Shown one piece after another: positions 23,221 to 32,340 of a stretch of 64,000 nt of DNA. The notes under the pieces are model-generated. The model searched no databases, was not told where the DNA came from, and worked only from the letters and a program-made list of their open reading frames with translations. The stretch spans positions 186,001 through 250,000 of the forward strand of contig NSKG01000003.1 of NCBI GenBank assembly GCA_002287035.1, written 5' to 3'. Within the stretch, counting starts at the first letter, position 1; the number at the start of each line of letters is the position of its first letter. This DNA comes from Pseudomonas sp. WN033 (GTDB lineage Bacteria > Pseudomonadota > Gammaproteobacteria > Pseudomonadales > Pseudomonadaceae). The position numbers and the translations under genes are program-made.

Positions 23221-24000
23221 GTGCTGTGGCCGGTGACCGTGCTAGGCGGTGTGCTCGGTGGTCTGGCTGGCGGCCTGCCGGGCGGCATCTTTGGAGCTGT
23301 GCTGGGGCATGCGCTGGATCGCTACTGGGGCCTGAAGCGCTGGGCAGATGTGCCTGCCCGGCTACGTCGGCTGGTGACCTTCGAGCAGGTGCTGTTTTTG
23401 TGCCTCGGGCGTTTGGCCAAGGCCAGCGGGCGGGTGCGTCAGGAGCATTTGCAACTGGCCCGGGATCTGATGCAGCAATACCGGTTGGACGAGAACCAGC
23501 GGCTGCAGGCCATGCAGTGGTTCAATCAGGGCAAGGCACCGGATGTGCGGATCAGACCGCTGGTCAGACTGCTCGGGCGTGATGACCCGGCGCGGGCGGT
23601 GGAACTGATCGACAGCTGCTGGCGCATGGCGCTGGCAACCGGGGTGCTGAGCAGCGAGCAGCAGCAGTACCTCAACGACTGGGCGGCCCTGGCCGGACTG
23701 GGCAAGGGTGAGCAGCAGCGCATGCACCAGCGTCATCAGCGTCGCAGTAGCGGGTCGGGGCAGCAGGCACCGATGGCCAACCGCGACCGGCTGAGCGAGG
23801 CGGCCGAGTTGCTGGGCGTGGCGCTGGATGCCGAGGTGGCGCAGATCAAGCAGGCTTATCGCCGCCAGCTCAGCCTTCATCATCCAGACAAACTGATGGC
23901 TCGCGGTGCCTCAACCCAGGAACAGGCCGGCGCTGGCGAGCGCATCCGGGCCATTCAGGAGGCCTATGAGCGGATCAAGCGTTATCGCGGTTTTCGCTAG
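23221..24000 (+). CDS. djlA: DjlA-like co-chaperone (TerB-like domain and C-terminal J domain)
   Basis: 259 residues. An N-terminal hydrophobic Gly-rich segment (LWPVTVLGGVLGGLAGGLPGGIFGAVLGH) probably anchors it in the inner membrane. A central helical TerB-like region follows (RRLVTFEQVLFLCLGRLAKASGRV), and a J domain forms the C-terminus with the Hsp70-contacting HPD (YRRQLSLHHPDKLMARG). GTG at 23221 is preferred over TTG at 23215 because GGGAGG (23208-23213) is spaced for the former. The stop codon directly abuts the repeat at 24000-24252. Confidence 0.92.
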   Translation: MLWPVTVLGGVLGGLAGGLPGGIFGAVLGHALDRYWGLKRWADVPARLRRLVTFEQVLFLCLGRLAKASGRVRQEHLQLARDLMQQYRLDENQRLQAMQWFNQGKAPDVRIRPLVRLLGRDDPARAVELIDSCWRMALATGVLSSEQQQYLNDWAALAGLGKGEQQRMHQRHQRRSSGSGQQAPMANRDRLSEAAELLGVALDAEVAQIKQAYRRQLSLHHPDKLMARGASTQEQAGAGERIRAIQEAYERIKRYRGFR

Positions 24001-24252
24001 GGAAACACTGATTAAATCAGTTTCGGTGCTGGCCCAATTGTCGCTGACCTGTTCTGGACACGCTGTAAATCCCCTCCGGGTCCGGCCAACCGCTCACAGA
24101 TCGGTTGGCGTTCGGCTGCACACGAGGCATGCTTCGTAAACGCTTGCCTCACCCCTGTACGCTCTTAGATGCCATCCTTGGCATCTAACGGTCCAGCACA
24201 GGTCAGCGACAACCGGGCTACTGTGCTTGCGTGCAATTAATCAGTGTTTCCC
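24000..24252. mobile_element. MITE-like element with 16-bp inverted ends, enclosing an expanded structured repeat
   Basis: Perfect 16-bp inverted repeats GGGAAACACTGATTAA (24000-24015) and complement (24237-24252). Inside, 20-base arms (24040-24059 and 24191-24210, one mismatch) close a core that starts GGACACGCTGTAAAT and ends ACGGTCC, with the hairpin AGATGCCA/TGGCATCT (24167-24186). Unlike its three relatives, this copy has about 80 extra bases before TGTACGCTC, containing two further hairpins: CCAACCG/CGGTTGG and GAGGCA/TGCCTC. The right end supplies the stop codon of the neighbouring minus-strand gene. Confidence 0.7.
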
Positions 24253-25109
24253 TCGGGCAGGCTGCGCTGCAACCATCCATCAATCCGTTTGATCAACATG
24301 GTCTGGCCTTGGGGCATGCTTGCGGGGTCGGCCGGGCGTAATTGCTGGTAGTGCTCATATCCCAGGCGTTGGGCAGTCAGGCGGCGTTCGCGGGCGGAGC
24401 GGTCATCGCCAGCCCGACTGCTGGGCACGATATCCAGCAGCGGTTTGTCCCAACCTTCCATCAGGGTGCTTGCAGTGGGGCCGGTTTCCGGGCTGCGCAG
24501 GCGATACAGCACCAGGGCATTGAAGGCGTCCGCTTGCTCGGTGCCGACCTGCAAGGCCAGCCAGGCCGCTTCGCCGCGACCCAGCAGGATCACCTGCTCG
24601 GCACCCTGTTCACGCAGGTGGTTGGCGCTGTGCTGCAGCCGTTCGCGGGCCAGCAACTGCCAGGTTTGCTGGCGCTCAAGCCGCTGCTCCTGGGGCAGGC
24701 CGAAGTCTTCGGCTGGTTGATCGGGCAGGGCGATGGCCAGCGTTTGCCAGCCGGCTTCGCTCAATTGACGCCGGGCCGGGCCGATCAGTTGCGGCCAGTC
24801 GGCATGCTCGGCACGGTCGGCCACCAGGATGATCGCGCCATGCGCCTCGGGCCGGGCGGCAGGCAGCCAGAGGCCCAGCCAGTGCTGTTCGGCAGTGTTC
24901 AGGTTGAGCTGCTGCTCGCCGGGCAACTGACGCATCAGGTCCTGCTCGTGTTGCAGGCCGCGCGTGGTTGATGGCAGTTGCTGAATGGCCGGAGGGGCTG
25001 CGGCCGGGTGCAGCTCGTCGGCGTCCAGCTCTTCGTCGGGAATGCCGGCCTGCGCCATATTGCCCAGCGTCAGAAGAATCAGCAGTGACCAGCGATACAA
25101 AGGTGCCAT
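24237..25109 (-). CDS. DUF3530 family exported alpha/beta-hydrolase-like protein
   Basis: 290 residues with a signal peptide (MAPLYRWSLLILLTLGNMAQA). The body resembles DUF3530 proteins of pseudomonads: QQLNLNTAEQHWLGLWLPAARPEAHGAIILVADRAEHADW and a GRGEAA motif where hydrolases have GxSxG (VILLGRGEAAWLAL), so the nucleophile Ser is missing and catalysis is doubtful. The last residues GNTD and the stop come from the end of the adjacent repeat. It is divergent from rpe. Function unknown. Confidence 0.8.
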   Translation of the reverse strand: MAPLYRWSLLILLTLGNMAQAGIPDEELDADELHPAAAPPAIQQLPSTTRGLQHEQDLMRQLPGEQQLNLNTAEQHWLGLWLPAARPEAHGAIILVADRAEHADWPQLIGPARRQLSEAGWQTLAIALPDQPAEDFGLPQEQRLERQQTWQLLARERLQHSANHLREQGAEQVILLGRGEAAWLALQVGTEQADAFNALVLYRLRSPETGPTASTLMEGWDKPLLDIVPSSRAGDDRSARERRLTAQRLGYEHYQQLRPADPASMPQGQTMLIKRIDGWLQRSLPEGNTD

Positions 25110-25201
25110 GAATCAGGGTTCCGTTGCGTGTACAATCGGCACATTACTGCATGGGGTCACTGAAACTCCACTGTCCTGTCCGCCTGATGCCGAGAAAACC
25201 G

Positions 25202-25876
25202 ATGCTCGATTACGCGATTGCCCCGTCCATTCTGTCTGCCGACTTCGCCCGCCTGGGTGAAGATGTCGACAAGGTACTGGCCGCTGGTGCCGATATCGTC
25301 CACTTCGATGTAATGGACAACCACTATGTGCCCAACCTGACCATTGGCCCGATGGTCTGCAGCGCGCTGCGCAAGTACGGCATTACGGCGCCGATCGATG
25401 TGCATCTGATGGTCAAGCCGGTGGATCGGATCATCGGCGACTTCCTTGAGGCAGGTGCCAGCTACATTACCTTTCACCCCGAGGCCAGCGAGCACATCGA
25501 CCGTTCGCTGCAACTGATCAAGGATGGCGGTGCCAAGGCCGGTCTGGTGTTCAACCCGGCGACCCCGCTGGACAGCCTCAAGTACGTGATGGACAAGGTC
25601 GACATGATCCTGTTGATGAGCGTCAACCCAGGCTTTGGCGGCCAGAAGTTCATTCCCGGCACCCTCGACAAGCTGCGTGAGGCCCGCGCGCTGATCGACG
25701 CCAGCGGTCGTGAGGTTCGTCTGGAGATCGACGGCGGCGTCAACGAGCAGAACATTCGCGCCATCGCTGAAGCAGGAGCTGACACCTTTGTGGCTGGCTC
25801 GGCAATCTTCAACAAGCCGGACTACAAGGCCGTGATCGACAGCATGCGGGCGGAACTGGCACTGGCCCGGGGTTGA
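25202..25876 (+). CDS. rpe: ribulose-phosphate 3-epimerase
   Basis: Interconverts ribulose-5-phosphate and xylulose-5-phosphate in the pentose phosphate pathway. 224 residues of TIM-barrel fold from [22 protein letters not shown]. Metal and catalytic motifs are clear: [39 protein letters not shown] and [11 protein letters not shown]. In-frame ATGs at 25124 and 25187 would add non-family residues. The downstream gap contains palindromic repeats, then gph. Confidence 0.96.
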   Translation: MLDYAIAPSILSADFARLGEDVDKVLAAGADIVHFDVMDNHYVPNLTIGPMVCSALRKYGITAPIDVHLMVKPVDRIIGDFLEAGASYITFHPEASEHIDRSLQLIKDGGAKAGLVFNPATPLDSLKYVMDKVDMILLMSVNPGFGGQKFIPGTLDKLREARALIDASGREVRLEIDGGVNEQNIRAIAEAGADTFVAGSAIFNKPDYKAVIDSMRAELALARG

Positions 25877-25879
25877 TCC

Positions 25880-26016
25880 GACTGGATTGCCGCGCTGCGC
25901 GTCGCAATGACGGGAGGGGGGCGCCAAACTGCTTGCCCCCCAAGGGCCATCGCATTAACGCCGCGCTGAACGCCCCCTAAACGTCATCGCGAAGGCCGCA
26001 GGCCTGTGGCGATACA
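25880..26016. repeat. GTCATTGCGA-type palindromic repeats, two copies in opposite orientation
   Basis: One copy (25880-25914) reads GGATTGCCGCGC...GTCGCAATGACG; a diverged one (25982-26016) reads GTCATCGCGAAGG...CTGTGGCGATAC. They occupy most of the 182 bases between rpe and gph. The family is a widespread bacterial intergenic repeat and recurs at 38344 and 56235. Confidence 0.7.
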
Positions 26017-26058
26017 CAGGGTGGGCACAGCGCACACCATTCAACGATAGGACCAGGC

Positions 26059-26739
26059 ATGAACTTCTGGCAGCAACGCTTCAATGGCCAGCTCCCTGAG
26101 CTGGTGATGTTCGATCTGGATGGCACCCTGATCGACTCGGTGCCTGATCTGGCTGCTGCAGTTGATGTAATGCTGGCTCAGCTTGGCCGGGCTCCGGCCG
26201 GAATCGACAAGGTCCGCCACTGGGTGGGTAATGGCGCCCGGGTGCTGGTACGCCGGGCCCTGGCCGATGCCATCGAGCATGACGTGGTCGACGAGGCGCA
26301 GGCGCAAGCGGCGCTGGCGCTGTTCCTGACGGCTTATGCTGGCGATCATTCGCGCAGCCAGCTCTACCCCGGGGTACGTCGCTTCCTCGATCACTTGGCC
26401 GCTGCCAGTGTGCCACTGGCGCTGATCACCAACAAACCGAGCCGTTTCCTGCCTGAGCTGCTGGCCGATAAAGGTCTTGGCGGCTATTTCCGTTGGCAGA
26501 TTGGCGGTGACAGCCTGCCGGTCCAGAAGCCTGATCCGGCCGCCTTGCAGCAGGTCATGGCCGAGGCTCGGGTTGAGCCTGAGCGGGCCTTGTTCGTGGG
26601 AGATTCGCGCAGTGACATCCTGGCCGCCCGTGCAGCTGGGGTCGCGGTGGTGGCGGTCAGTTACGGCTACAATCATGGTCGGCCGGTGGCCGAGGAAAAC
26701 CCCGATCTGCTGGTTGATTCACTCGACACCCTCATATAG
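26059..26739 (+). CDS. gph: phosphoglycolate phosphatase (HAD family)
   Basis: Removes phosphate from 2-phosphoglycolate, a by-product of DNA repair and oxygenase activity. 226 residues. HAD motifs in order: VMFDLDGTLIDSVPDL (nucleophile and acid Asp), LALITNKPSRF (Thr), QKPDPAALQQVM (Lys) and LFVGDSRSDILAARAAG (late Asp pair). It precedes the trp leader on the same strand, the arrangement of P. aeruginosa (rpe, gph, trpE). Confidence 0.94.
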   Translation: MNFWQQRFNGQLPELVMFDLDGTLIDSVPDLAAAVDVMLAQLGRAPAGIDKVRHWVGNGARVLVRRALADAIEHDVVDEAQAQAALALFLTAYAGDHSRSQLYPGVRRFLDHLAAASVPLALITNKPSRFLPELLADKGLGGYFRWQIGGDSLPVQKPDPAALQQVMAEARVEPERALFVGDSRSDILAARAAGVAVVAVSYGYNHGRPVAEENPDLLVDSLDTLI

Positions 26740-26811
26740 TCTTGCCTGGTATCTGAAATATTGCCCGCAGAGATTGATGGATCAGCCGTGTTTGTCAGCA
26801 ACCGCAAACTG

Positions 26812-26856
26812 ATGAGAGTAATCAAGGCGCTCGCCCGCTGGCGCTGGCGTGCCTGA
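26812..26856 (+). CDS. trpL: trp operon leader peptide
   Basis: 14-codon frame MRVIKALARWRWRA with two Trp codons separated by one Arg, ending TGA 70 bases before trpE. Such a peptide fits ribosome-mediated attenuation, reported for trpE in Pseudomonas putida. Stalling at the Trp codons would cover CGCTGGCGCTGG and free downstream pairing. The ribosome site is weak, which is my main doubt. Confidence 0.75.
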   Translation: MRVIKALARWRWRA

Positions 26857-26863
26857 TTGTTTT

Positions 26864-26882
26864 GCCCGCGTAGAGCGCGGGC
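26864..26882 (+). promoter_or_regulatory. candidate trp attenuator hairpin
   Basis: Seven-bp perfect stem GCCCGCG, loop TAGAG, CGCGGGC, seven bases after the leader-peptide stop. The alternative partner GCCCGC (26833-26838) lies within the leader frame, so mutually exclusive structures are possible. The bases after the stem (CCTGTGTTT) are only moderately T-rich. Confidence 0.55.
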
Positions 26883-26926
26883 CCTGTGTTTGCGTGTGAC
26901 AAAAACCTTGCCCTATGAGGCTGATC

Positions 26927-28408
26927 ATGACCCTAGACGAATTCCTACGCCTGGCCGCCCAGGACTACAACCGCATCCCATTGGTGCGTGAAGTCCTCGC
27001 CGACCTCGATACCCCGCTGTCCACCTACCTGAAACTGGCCGACGCCCCCAACTCCTACCTGCTCGAGTCGGTGCAGGGCGGCGAGAAATGGGGCCGCTAC
27101 TCGATCATCGGCCTGCCGGCCCGTACTGTGTTGCGTGTCCATGGTCACACTGCCTGCGTGCTGGTCGATGGTGTCGAGACCGAGCGCCATGACTGTGCCG
27201 ACCCGCTGGCCTTTGTCGAGACCTTCAAGGCCCGTTACCGGGTTTCCGACATCCCTGGGCTGCCGCGCTTTAATGGCGGCCTGGTCGGCTACTTCGGTTA
27301 CGACAGCGTGCGCTATGTCGAGCAGCGCCTGGCCCATTGCCCGCATCCGGACCCGCTGGGCACCCCGGACATTCTGCTGATGGTTTCCGATGAGGTCGTG
27401 GTGTTCGACAACCTGGCTGGCAAGCTGCACGCCATCGTGCTGGCTGATCCGGCCCAGGCCGACGCCTTTGCCGCGGCCAACGCCCGGCTGGATGAACTGC
27501 TGGCCCAACTGCGGCAACCGCTGGCCCAGCGTCAGGCTCTGCGCCTGGACAATCCGCCGGACCGCGATGATCTGGACTATCGCGCCAGCTTCACCCGTGA
27601 AGATTTCGAGCGCGCGGTCGACAGCGTCAAGGAGTACATTCTCGCCGGCGACTGCATGCAGGTGGTGCTGTCGCAGCGCATGAGCATCGACTTCAAGGCC
27701 GCGCCGATCGATCTGTACCGCGCCCTGCGCAGCCAGAATCCGACCCCTTACATGTACTTCTTCAACTTTGGTGACTTCCACGTGGTTGGCAGCTCGCCGG
27801 AAGTGCTGGTGCGGGTCGAGGACGGCGAAGTGACCGTGCGCCCGATTGCCGGCACCCGCCCGCGCGGCGCCACACCCGAGGCCGACCTGGCGCTGGAGCA
27901 GGATCTGCTGGCCGATGCCAAGGAAATTGCCGAACACCTGATGCTGATCGACCTGGGCCGCAATGACGTGGGCCGGGTAGCCAAGGTCGGCCAGGTGCGG
28001 GTCACCGAACAGATGGTGATCGAGCGCTATTCCAACGTCATGCACATCGTTTCCAACGTCAAGGGCCAGTTGCTTGACGAGCTCAACGCCATGGATGCGC
28101 TGCGTGCCATTCTGCCGGCCGGCACTCTGTCCGGCGCGCCGAAGATCCGCGCGATGGAAATCATCGACGAGCTGGAGCCGGTCAAGCGTGGTGTCTACGG
28201 CGGCGCGGTGGGCTACTGGGCCTGGAACGGCAATATGGACACCGCCATTGCCATCCGCACCGCGGTGATCAAGGACGCAGAGCTTCACGTTCAGGCCGGG
28301 GCCGGCATCGTTGCCGACTCGGTGCCCGAGCGCGAGTGGGAGGAAACCATAAACAAGCGCCGGGCCATGTTCCGCGCCGTGGCGCTGGCCGAACAGTCGG
28401 CCGAGTGA
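26927..28408 (+). CDS. trpE: anthranilate synthase component I
   Basis: Makes anthranilate from chorismate with ammonia from TrpG. 493 residues from [18 protein letters not shown]; the ATG at 26915 is in frame, but its ATGAGG is the ribosome site for 26927. [18 protein letters not shown] contains the tryptophan feedback site (LLES). Catalytic chorismate-binding motifs [36 protein letters not shown] and [21 protein letters not shown] are intact. trpG follows after 10 bases; in PAO1 the two are separated by the R/F-pyocin cluster. Confidence 0.98.
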   Translation: MTLDEFLRLAAQDYNRIPLVREVLADLDTPLSTYLKLADAPNSYLLESVQGGEKWGRYSIIGLPARTVLRVHGHTACVLVDGVETERHDCADPLAFVETFKARYRVSDIPGLPRFNGGLVGYFGYDSVRYVEQRLAHCPHPDPLGTPDILLMVSDEVVVFDNLAGKLHAIVLADPAQADAFAAANARLDELLAQLRQPLAQRQALRLDNPPDRDDLDYRASFTREDFERAVDSVKEYILAGDCMQVVLSQRMSIDFKAAPIDLYRALRSQNPTPYMYFFNFGDFHVVGSSPEVLVRVEDGEVTVRPIAGTRPRGATPEADLALEQDLLADAKEIAEHLMLIDLGRNDVGRVAKVGQVRVTEQMVIERYSNVMHIVSNVKGQLLDELNAMDALRAILPAGTLSGAPKIRAMEIIDELEPVKRGVYGGAVGYWAWNGNMDTAIAIRTAVIKDAELHVQAGAGIVADSVPEREWEETINKRRAMFRAVALAEQSAE

Positions 28409-28418
28409 GGGAATAACC

Positions 28419-29012
28419 ATGCTACTGATGATCGATAACTACGATTCCTTCACCTACAACGTGGTGCAGTATCTCGGCGAGCTGGGTGCCGAGGTCAAGG
28501 TGGTGCGTAATGACGAACTCACGGTCGAGCAGATCGAGGCCCTGCAGCCCGAGCGTATTGTGATTTCCCCCGGCCCCTGTACGCCGACTGAGGCCGGCGT
28601 ATCGGTGCCGGTGTTGCAGCATTTCGCCGGCCAGCTGCCGATTCTCGGCATCTGTCTGGGCCACCAGAGTATCGGCCAGGCCTTCGGTGGTGAAGTGGTA
28701 CGTGCCCGCGAGGTTATGCACGGCAAGACCAGTCCGGTCTATCATGAACATCTCGGGGTGTTCGAGGGCTTGGCCAATCCGCTCACTGTGACCCGCTACC
28801 ACTCGCTGGTAGTGCGCCGCGAGAGCTTGCCGGCGTGCCTGGAAGTCACCGCCTGGACCCAGCATACCGACGGTTCGGTGGATGAAATCATGGGCCTGCG
28901 CCATCGTCAGTACATGATCGAGGGCGTGCAGTTTCACCCCGAATCGATTCTGACCGAACAGGGCCACGAACTGCTGGCCAACTTCCTCAAGCAACAGGGT
29001 GGAGTACGCTGA
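28419..29012 (+). CDS. trpG: anthranilate synthase component II (glutamine amidotransferase)
   Basis: Provides ammonia from glutamine to TrpE. 197 residues; begins [23 protein letters not shown]. Class I amidotransferase triad visible: Cys in [16 protein letters not shown], and His/Glu in [20 protein letters not shown] is the oxyanion-loop region. The stop overlaps the trpD start by one base (TGATG). Confidence 0.97.
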   Translation: MLLMIDNYDSFTYNVVQYLGELGAEVKVVRNDELTVEQIEALQPERIVISPGPCTPTEAGVSVPVLQHFAGQLPILGICLGHQSIGQAFGGEVVRAREVMHGKTSPVYHEHLGVFEGLANPLTVTRYHSLVVRRESLPACLEVTAWTQHTDGSVDEIMGLRHRQYMIEGVQFHPESILTEQGHELLANFLKQQGGVR

Positions 29013-30061
29013 TGGATATCAAGGAGGCGCTCAACCGGGTCGTCAGCAATCTGGATCTGACAACCGAAGAGATGCAGGCGGTGATGCGCGAGATCATGAC
29101 CGGCCAGTGCACGGATGCGCAGATCGGCGCATTCCTGATGGGCATGCGGATGAAGAGCGAGACCATCGACGAGATCGTCGGTGCGGTGTCGGTGATGCGT
29201 GAACTGGCGCGCCGGGTCGAGTTGTCGAGCCTGGACCATGTGGTCGATGTGGTCGGCACCGGTGGCGATGGCGCCAACATTTTCAACGTGTCTTCGGCAT
29301 CGGTGTTCGTGGTGGCCGCAGCCGGTGGCAAGGTCGCCAAGCACGGCAATCGCGCGGTGTCCGGCAAGAGCGGCAGTGCTGATTTGCTGGAGGCGGCTGG
29401 CATCTATCTGGAGCTGAGCCCCGAACAGGTCGCCCGCTGCATTGAAAGTGTCGGCGTCGGTTTCATGTTTGCCCAGGTTCACCACAGCGCCATGCGCCAT
29501 GCCGCCGGCCCGCGCCGTGAGTTGGGCCTGCGGACCCTGTTCAACATGCTCGGGCCGCTGACCAATCCAGCCGGTGTCCGGCATCAGGTGGTCGGGGTGT
29601 TCAGCCAGGCGCTGTGCCGACCGCTGGCCGAAGTGCTCAAGCGCCTGGGCAGCGAGCATGTTCTGGTGGTGCATTCCAAGGATGGGCTCGATGAGTTCAG
29701 CCTGGCGGCCCCCAGCTATGTCGCCGAACTGAAAAATGGCGAGATCAGCGAATACTGGGTGCAGCCCGAGGATGTCGGCCTGCGTAGCCAGAGCCTGATC
29801 GGCTTGACCGTCGATTCACCGCAGGCTTCGCTGGCGCTGGTGCGCGATGCGCTGGGCAAACGCGCGACCGAAGCTGGCGAAAAAGCTGCCGATATGATCA
29901 TTCTCAATGCCGGTGCAGCGCTGTACGCCGCCGACCTGGCCGGCACCCTGAGCGACGGCGTGAAGCTGGCCTCGGATGCATTGTACTCGGGCCTGGCCCG
30001 TGAGAAGCTCAATGAGCTGGTGGCCTTTACCGAGGTATTCCGCGAGGAGTCTGAACAATGA
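29012..30061 (+). CDS. trpD: anthranilate phosphoribosyltransferase
   Basis: Joins anthranilate to phosphoribosyl pyrophosphate. 349 residues. The diphosphate-binding motif [39 protein letters not shown] and [34 protein letters not shown] are family hallmarks. It overlaps trpC by four bases (ATGA), and trpG-trpD-trpC are contiguous and probably one message. Confidence 0.98.
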   Translation: MDIKEALNRVVSNLDLTTEEMQAVMREIMTGQCTDAQIGAFLMGMRMKSETIDEIVGAVSVMRELARRVELSSLDHVVDVVGTGGDGANIFNVSSASVFVVAAAGGKVAKHGNRAVSGKSGSADLLEAAGIYLELSPEQVARCIESVGVGFMFAQVHHSAMRHAAGPRRELGLRTLFNMLGPLTNPAGVRHQVVGVFSQALCRPLAEVLKRLGSEHVLVVHSKDGLDEFSLAAPSYVAELKNGEISEYWVQPEDVGLRSQSLIGLTVDSPQASLALVRDALGKRATEAGEKAADMIILNAGAALYAADLAGTLSDGVKLASDALYSGLAREKLNELVAFTEVFREESEQ

Positions 30062-30852
30062 GCGTGCCGACCATCCTGCAGAAAATTGTCGAGCGCAAGT
30101 ACGAGGAAGTGGCCGAGCGGCGAGCTCAGACTTCGCTGGCTGAACTGGAAAAGCTGGCCTCCAGTGCCGATGCCCCGCGCGGATTTGCCAAGGCCCTGAT
30201 GCGCAAGGCTGAAGCGCGTGAGCCGGCAGTGATCGCCGAGGTCAAGAAGGCTTCGCCGAGCAAGGGCGTGCTGCGTGAAAACTTCAATCCGGCCGAAATT
30301 GCCGTGAGTTACGAGAAGGGCGGGGCGACCTGCCTGTCGGTGCTCACGGATATCGACTTTTTCCAGGGCCACGATGACTATCTGCGTCAGGCCCGGGCGG
30401 CCTGCAGCCTGCCGGTGATCCGCAAGGACTTTCTGGTCGATCCCTATCAGGTGGTCGAGGCGCGCGCCATGGGGGCGGACTGCGTCTTGCTGATTGCCGC
30501 TGTGCTGGAAGATGCGCAGATGGCCGAGCTGGCCCATGTGGCCCATACCCACGGTCTGGATGTGCTGGTTGAGGTGCATGACGGCATCGAGCTGGACCGG
30601 GCGTTGCATCTGGATACCCCGCTGATCGGCATCAACAACCGCAATTTGCACACCTTCGAAGTCAGCCTCGATACCACCCTGGAACTGTTGCCGAAGATCC
30701 CGCCCGAGCGCCTGCTGGTGACCGAAAGCGGTATTCTCAACCGTGCCGATGTCGAGCTGATGCTGGCCCATGACATCTATAGCTTCCTGGTTGGCGAAGC
30801 CTTTATGCGTGCCGAGGATCCGGGGGCGGAGCTGAAGCGGCTGTTTTTCTGA
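30058..30852 (+). CDS. trpC: indole-3-glycerol phosphate synthase
   Basis: Closes the indole ring from CdRP. 264 residues, a monofunctional TrpC without a fused Trp[62 protein letters not shown] and VTESGIL mark the active site. A G+C-rich hairpin (about 30866-30890) follows the stop, without a T run. Confidence 0.98.
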   Translation: MSVPTILQKIVERKYEEVAERRAQTSLAELEKLASSADAPRGFAKALMRKAEAREPAVIAEVKKASPSKGVLRENFNPAEIAVSYEKGGATCLSVLTDIDFFQGHDDYLRQARAACSLPVIRKDFLVDPYQVVEARAMGADCVLLIAAVLEDAQMAELAHVAHTHGLDVLVEVHDGIELDRALHLDTPLIGINNRNLHTFEVSLDTTLELLPKIPPERLLVTESGILNRADVELMLAHDIYSFLVGEAFMRAEDPGAELKRLFF

Positions 30853-30893
30853 TTCCTGCCGATGTGCGCACGCCCCAGCGGCGGGCGCGCAAC

Positions 30894-30912
30894 CTATCTA
30901 GAAAATAGATAG
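30894..30912. promoter_or_regulatory. 19-base palindrome upstream of cytochrome b561 gene
   Basis: CTATCTA, GAAAA, TAGATAG: perfect 7-bp arms in the only A+T-rich part of the 136-base trpC-b561 gap, 76 bases before the start codon. It could be an operator; no regulator is adjacent. Confidence 0.35.
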
Positions 30913-30988
30913 CAGTCAGCAAATTTTTCTGCTTTTTACCCGCTACTCTCGATGTGAGAATGCTTTGCATCACATTGGAGTGGCAGTC

Positions 30989-31573
30989 ATGGCTTTCAGG
31001 AATACTCATACCCGTTACGGGCTGGTCACCGTGCTGTTGCACTGGGGCGTGGCCGTAACCGTCATCGGTCTGGCCATCCTCGGCCTGTGGATGACCGACC
31101 TCAGCTACTACAGCCCCTACTATCGCAGCGCCCCATTCTGGCACAAGAGCACCGGGATCGCCCTGGCTGCGGTGCTGGTGTTGCGTCTGCTGTGGCGCTG
31201 GATCAACCCCAAACCGGCCCATCTGCCCAACCATGCGCGCTGGGAAGTGCGTCTGGCGTCGGCGGTGCATGGTCTGCTGTATATGCTGCTGTTCTTGATC
31301 GTCATCAGCGGCTATCTGATTTCCACCGCGCGTGGGCAGGGCATCAGTGTGTTCGGCTGGTTCGAGCTGCCGGCGCTGGTCAGCGGCTTGCCACGTCAGG
31401 AGGATCGGGCCGGTGATCTACACTTCTGGTCTGCCATGCTGTTGCTGGGGTTGGTGGCGCTGCATGCGCTGGGCGCTCTGAAACACCATTTTATCGACCG
31501 TGATGACACCTTGCGACGCATGCTTGGCCTGCGCCCTCGGGCTTCACTTGAAAATTCAACCAAGGAGAACTGA
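30989..31573 (+). CDS. cytochrome b561 family protein
   Basis: 194-residue inner-membrane di-heme cytochrome b of the bacterial b561 (CybB/YodB) type, thought to pass electrons between quinol and periplasmic acceptors. [28 protein letters not shown] starts helix 1 with its His. [47 protein letters not shown] and [26 protein letters not shown] supply the other helices and ligands. The start at 30989 follows a TTGGAG ribosome site. One base separates it from yceI; the two are commonly paired. Confidence 0.9.
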   Translation: MAFRNTHTRYGLVTVLLHWGVAVTVIGLAILGLWMTDLSYYSPYYRSAPFWHKSTGIALAAVLVLRLLWRWINPKPAHLPNHARWEVRLASAVHGLLYMLLFLIVISGYLISTARGQGISVFGWFELPALVSGLPRQEDRAGDLHFWSAMLLLGLVALHALGALKHHFIDRDDTLRRMLGLRPRASLENSTKEN

Positions 31574-31574
31574 T

Positions 31575-32153
31575 ATGAAAAAGACCTTCGCTGCCCTGAT
31601 GCTGGGCTCTGTCATGGGCCTGGCCGGCATGAGCGCCCTGGCTGCTGATTACGTGATCGACAAGGAAGGCCAGCACGCCTTCATCAACTTCAAGATCAGT
31701 CATTTGGGTATGAGCTGGCTGTATGGCCGGTTCAACGACTTCGAAGGGACATTCAGTTGGGATGCCGAGCAGCCGGCTGAAAGCCAGGTGCAGGTCACCA
31801 TCAATACCGCCAGCGTCGATTCCAACCATGCCGAGCGTGACCGCCACCTGCGCAGTGCCGACTTCCTCAACGTCAGCCGGCATCCGCAGGCGACCTTCAA
31901 GTCTACGGGCGTGGAAATGACTGGCGACGACAGCGCCAAGGTCAATGGTGAGCTGACCCTCAACGGGGTGACTCGACCGGTTGTACTGGACGCCCGTTTC
32001 ATGGGCGAGGGTGAAGATCCGTGGGGTGGTTACCGGGCCGGCTTTGAGGCTTACACCACGCTGAAGCTGAAGGACTTTGATATCGCCATGGACCTGGGGC
32101 CGACCTCGCAGGAAGTTGAGCTGCTGCTGACTATCGAGGGGATTCGTCAGTAA
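31575..32153 (+). CDS. yceI: YceI family periplasmic polyisoprenoid-binding protein
   Basis: 192 residues: signal peptide [23 protein letters not shown], then a lipocalin-like barrel known in this family to hold a long polyisoprenoid (ubiquinone-like) molecule. [37 protein letters not shown] and [18 protein letters not shown] are the conserved blocks. AAGGAG precedes the ATG. Co-transcription with the b561 cytochrome suggests a role in quinone or membrane electron transfer; that link is an inference. Confidence 0.92.
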   Translation: MKKTFAALMLGSVMGLAGMSALAADYVIDKEGQHAFINFKISHLGMSWLYGRFNDFEGTFSWDAEQPAESQVQVTINTASVDSNHAERDRHLRSADFLNVSRHPQATFKSTGVEMTGDDSAKVNGELTLNGVTRPVVLDARFMGEGEDPWGGYRAGFEAYTTLKLKDFDIAMDLGPTSQEVELLLTIEGIRQ

Positions 32154-32270
32154 CTGCTAAGCGGCGCAGGCAGTATGCCCGAAAGGCGTGCTGCCTGCGT
32201 CGTTGAGTTTTTCGCAACGGTTTGTCCCGAGCGCTCTCGCTGCTTGGGCAAAGCGGTTTCTGGTAGCATT

Positions 32271-32289
32271 GCAAACAATAATTATTCGC
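32271..32289 (+). promoter_or_regulatory. candidate Fur box for the iron ABC importer
   Basis: A 19-base window with an AATAATTATT centre matches 12 of 19 positions of the GATAATGATAATCATTATC consensus by hand count. It lies 51 bases before the binding-protein start codon. Confidence 0.5.
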
Positions 32290-32340
32290 AAGAATGTTGT
32301 CGTATGCGAATCGTCTGCAATACGCTGCCAAGGAACTCCG

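Noticed and set aside
24000..24252. Integron attC-like site
   Set aside because: The TCTAAC and paired arms recall attC, but the conserved part is in the middle and the outer arms vary, the reverse of attC; no integrase or cassette genes.
26945..28420. 491-codon minus-strand frame opposite trpE
   Set aside because: Shadow of trpE, whose catalytic motifs are intact on the plus strand.
30866..30890. Intrinsic terminator after trpC
   Set aside because: A G+C-rich hairpin exists but no T run follows, so it is only mentioned under trpC.
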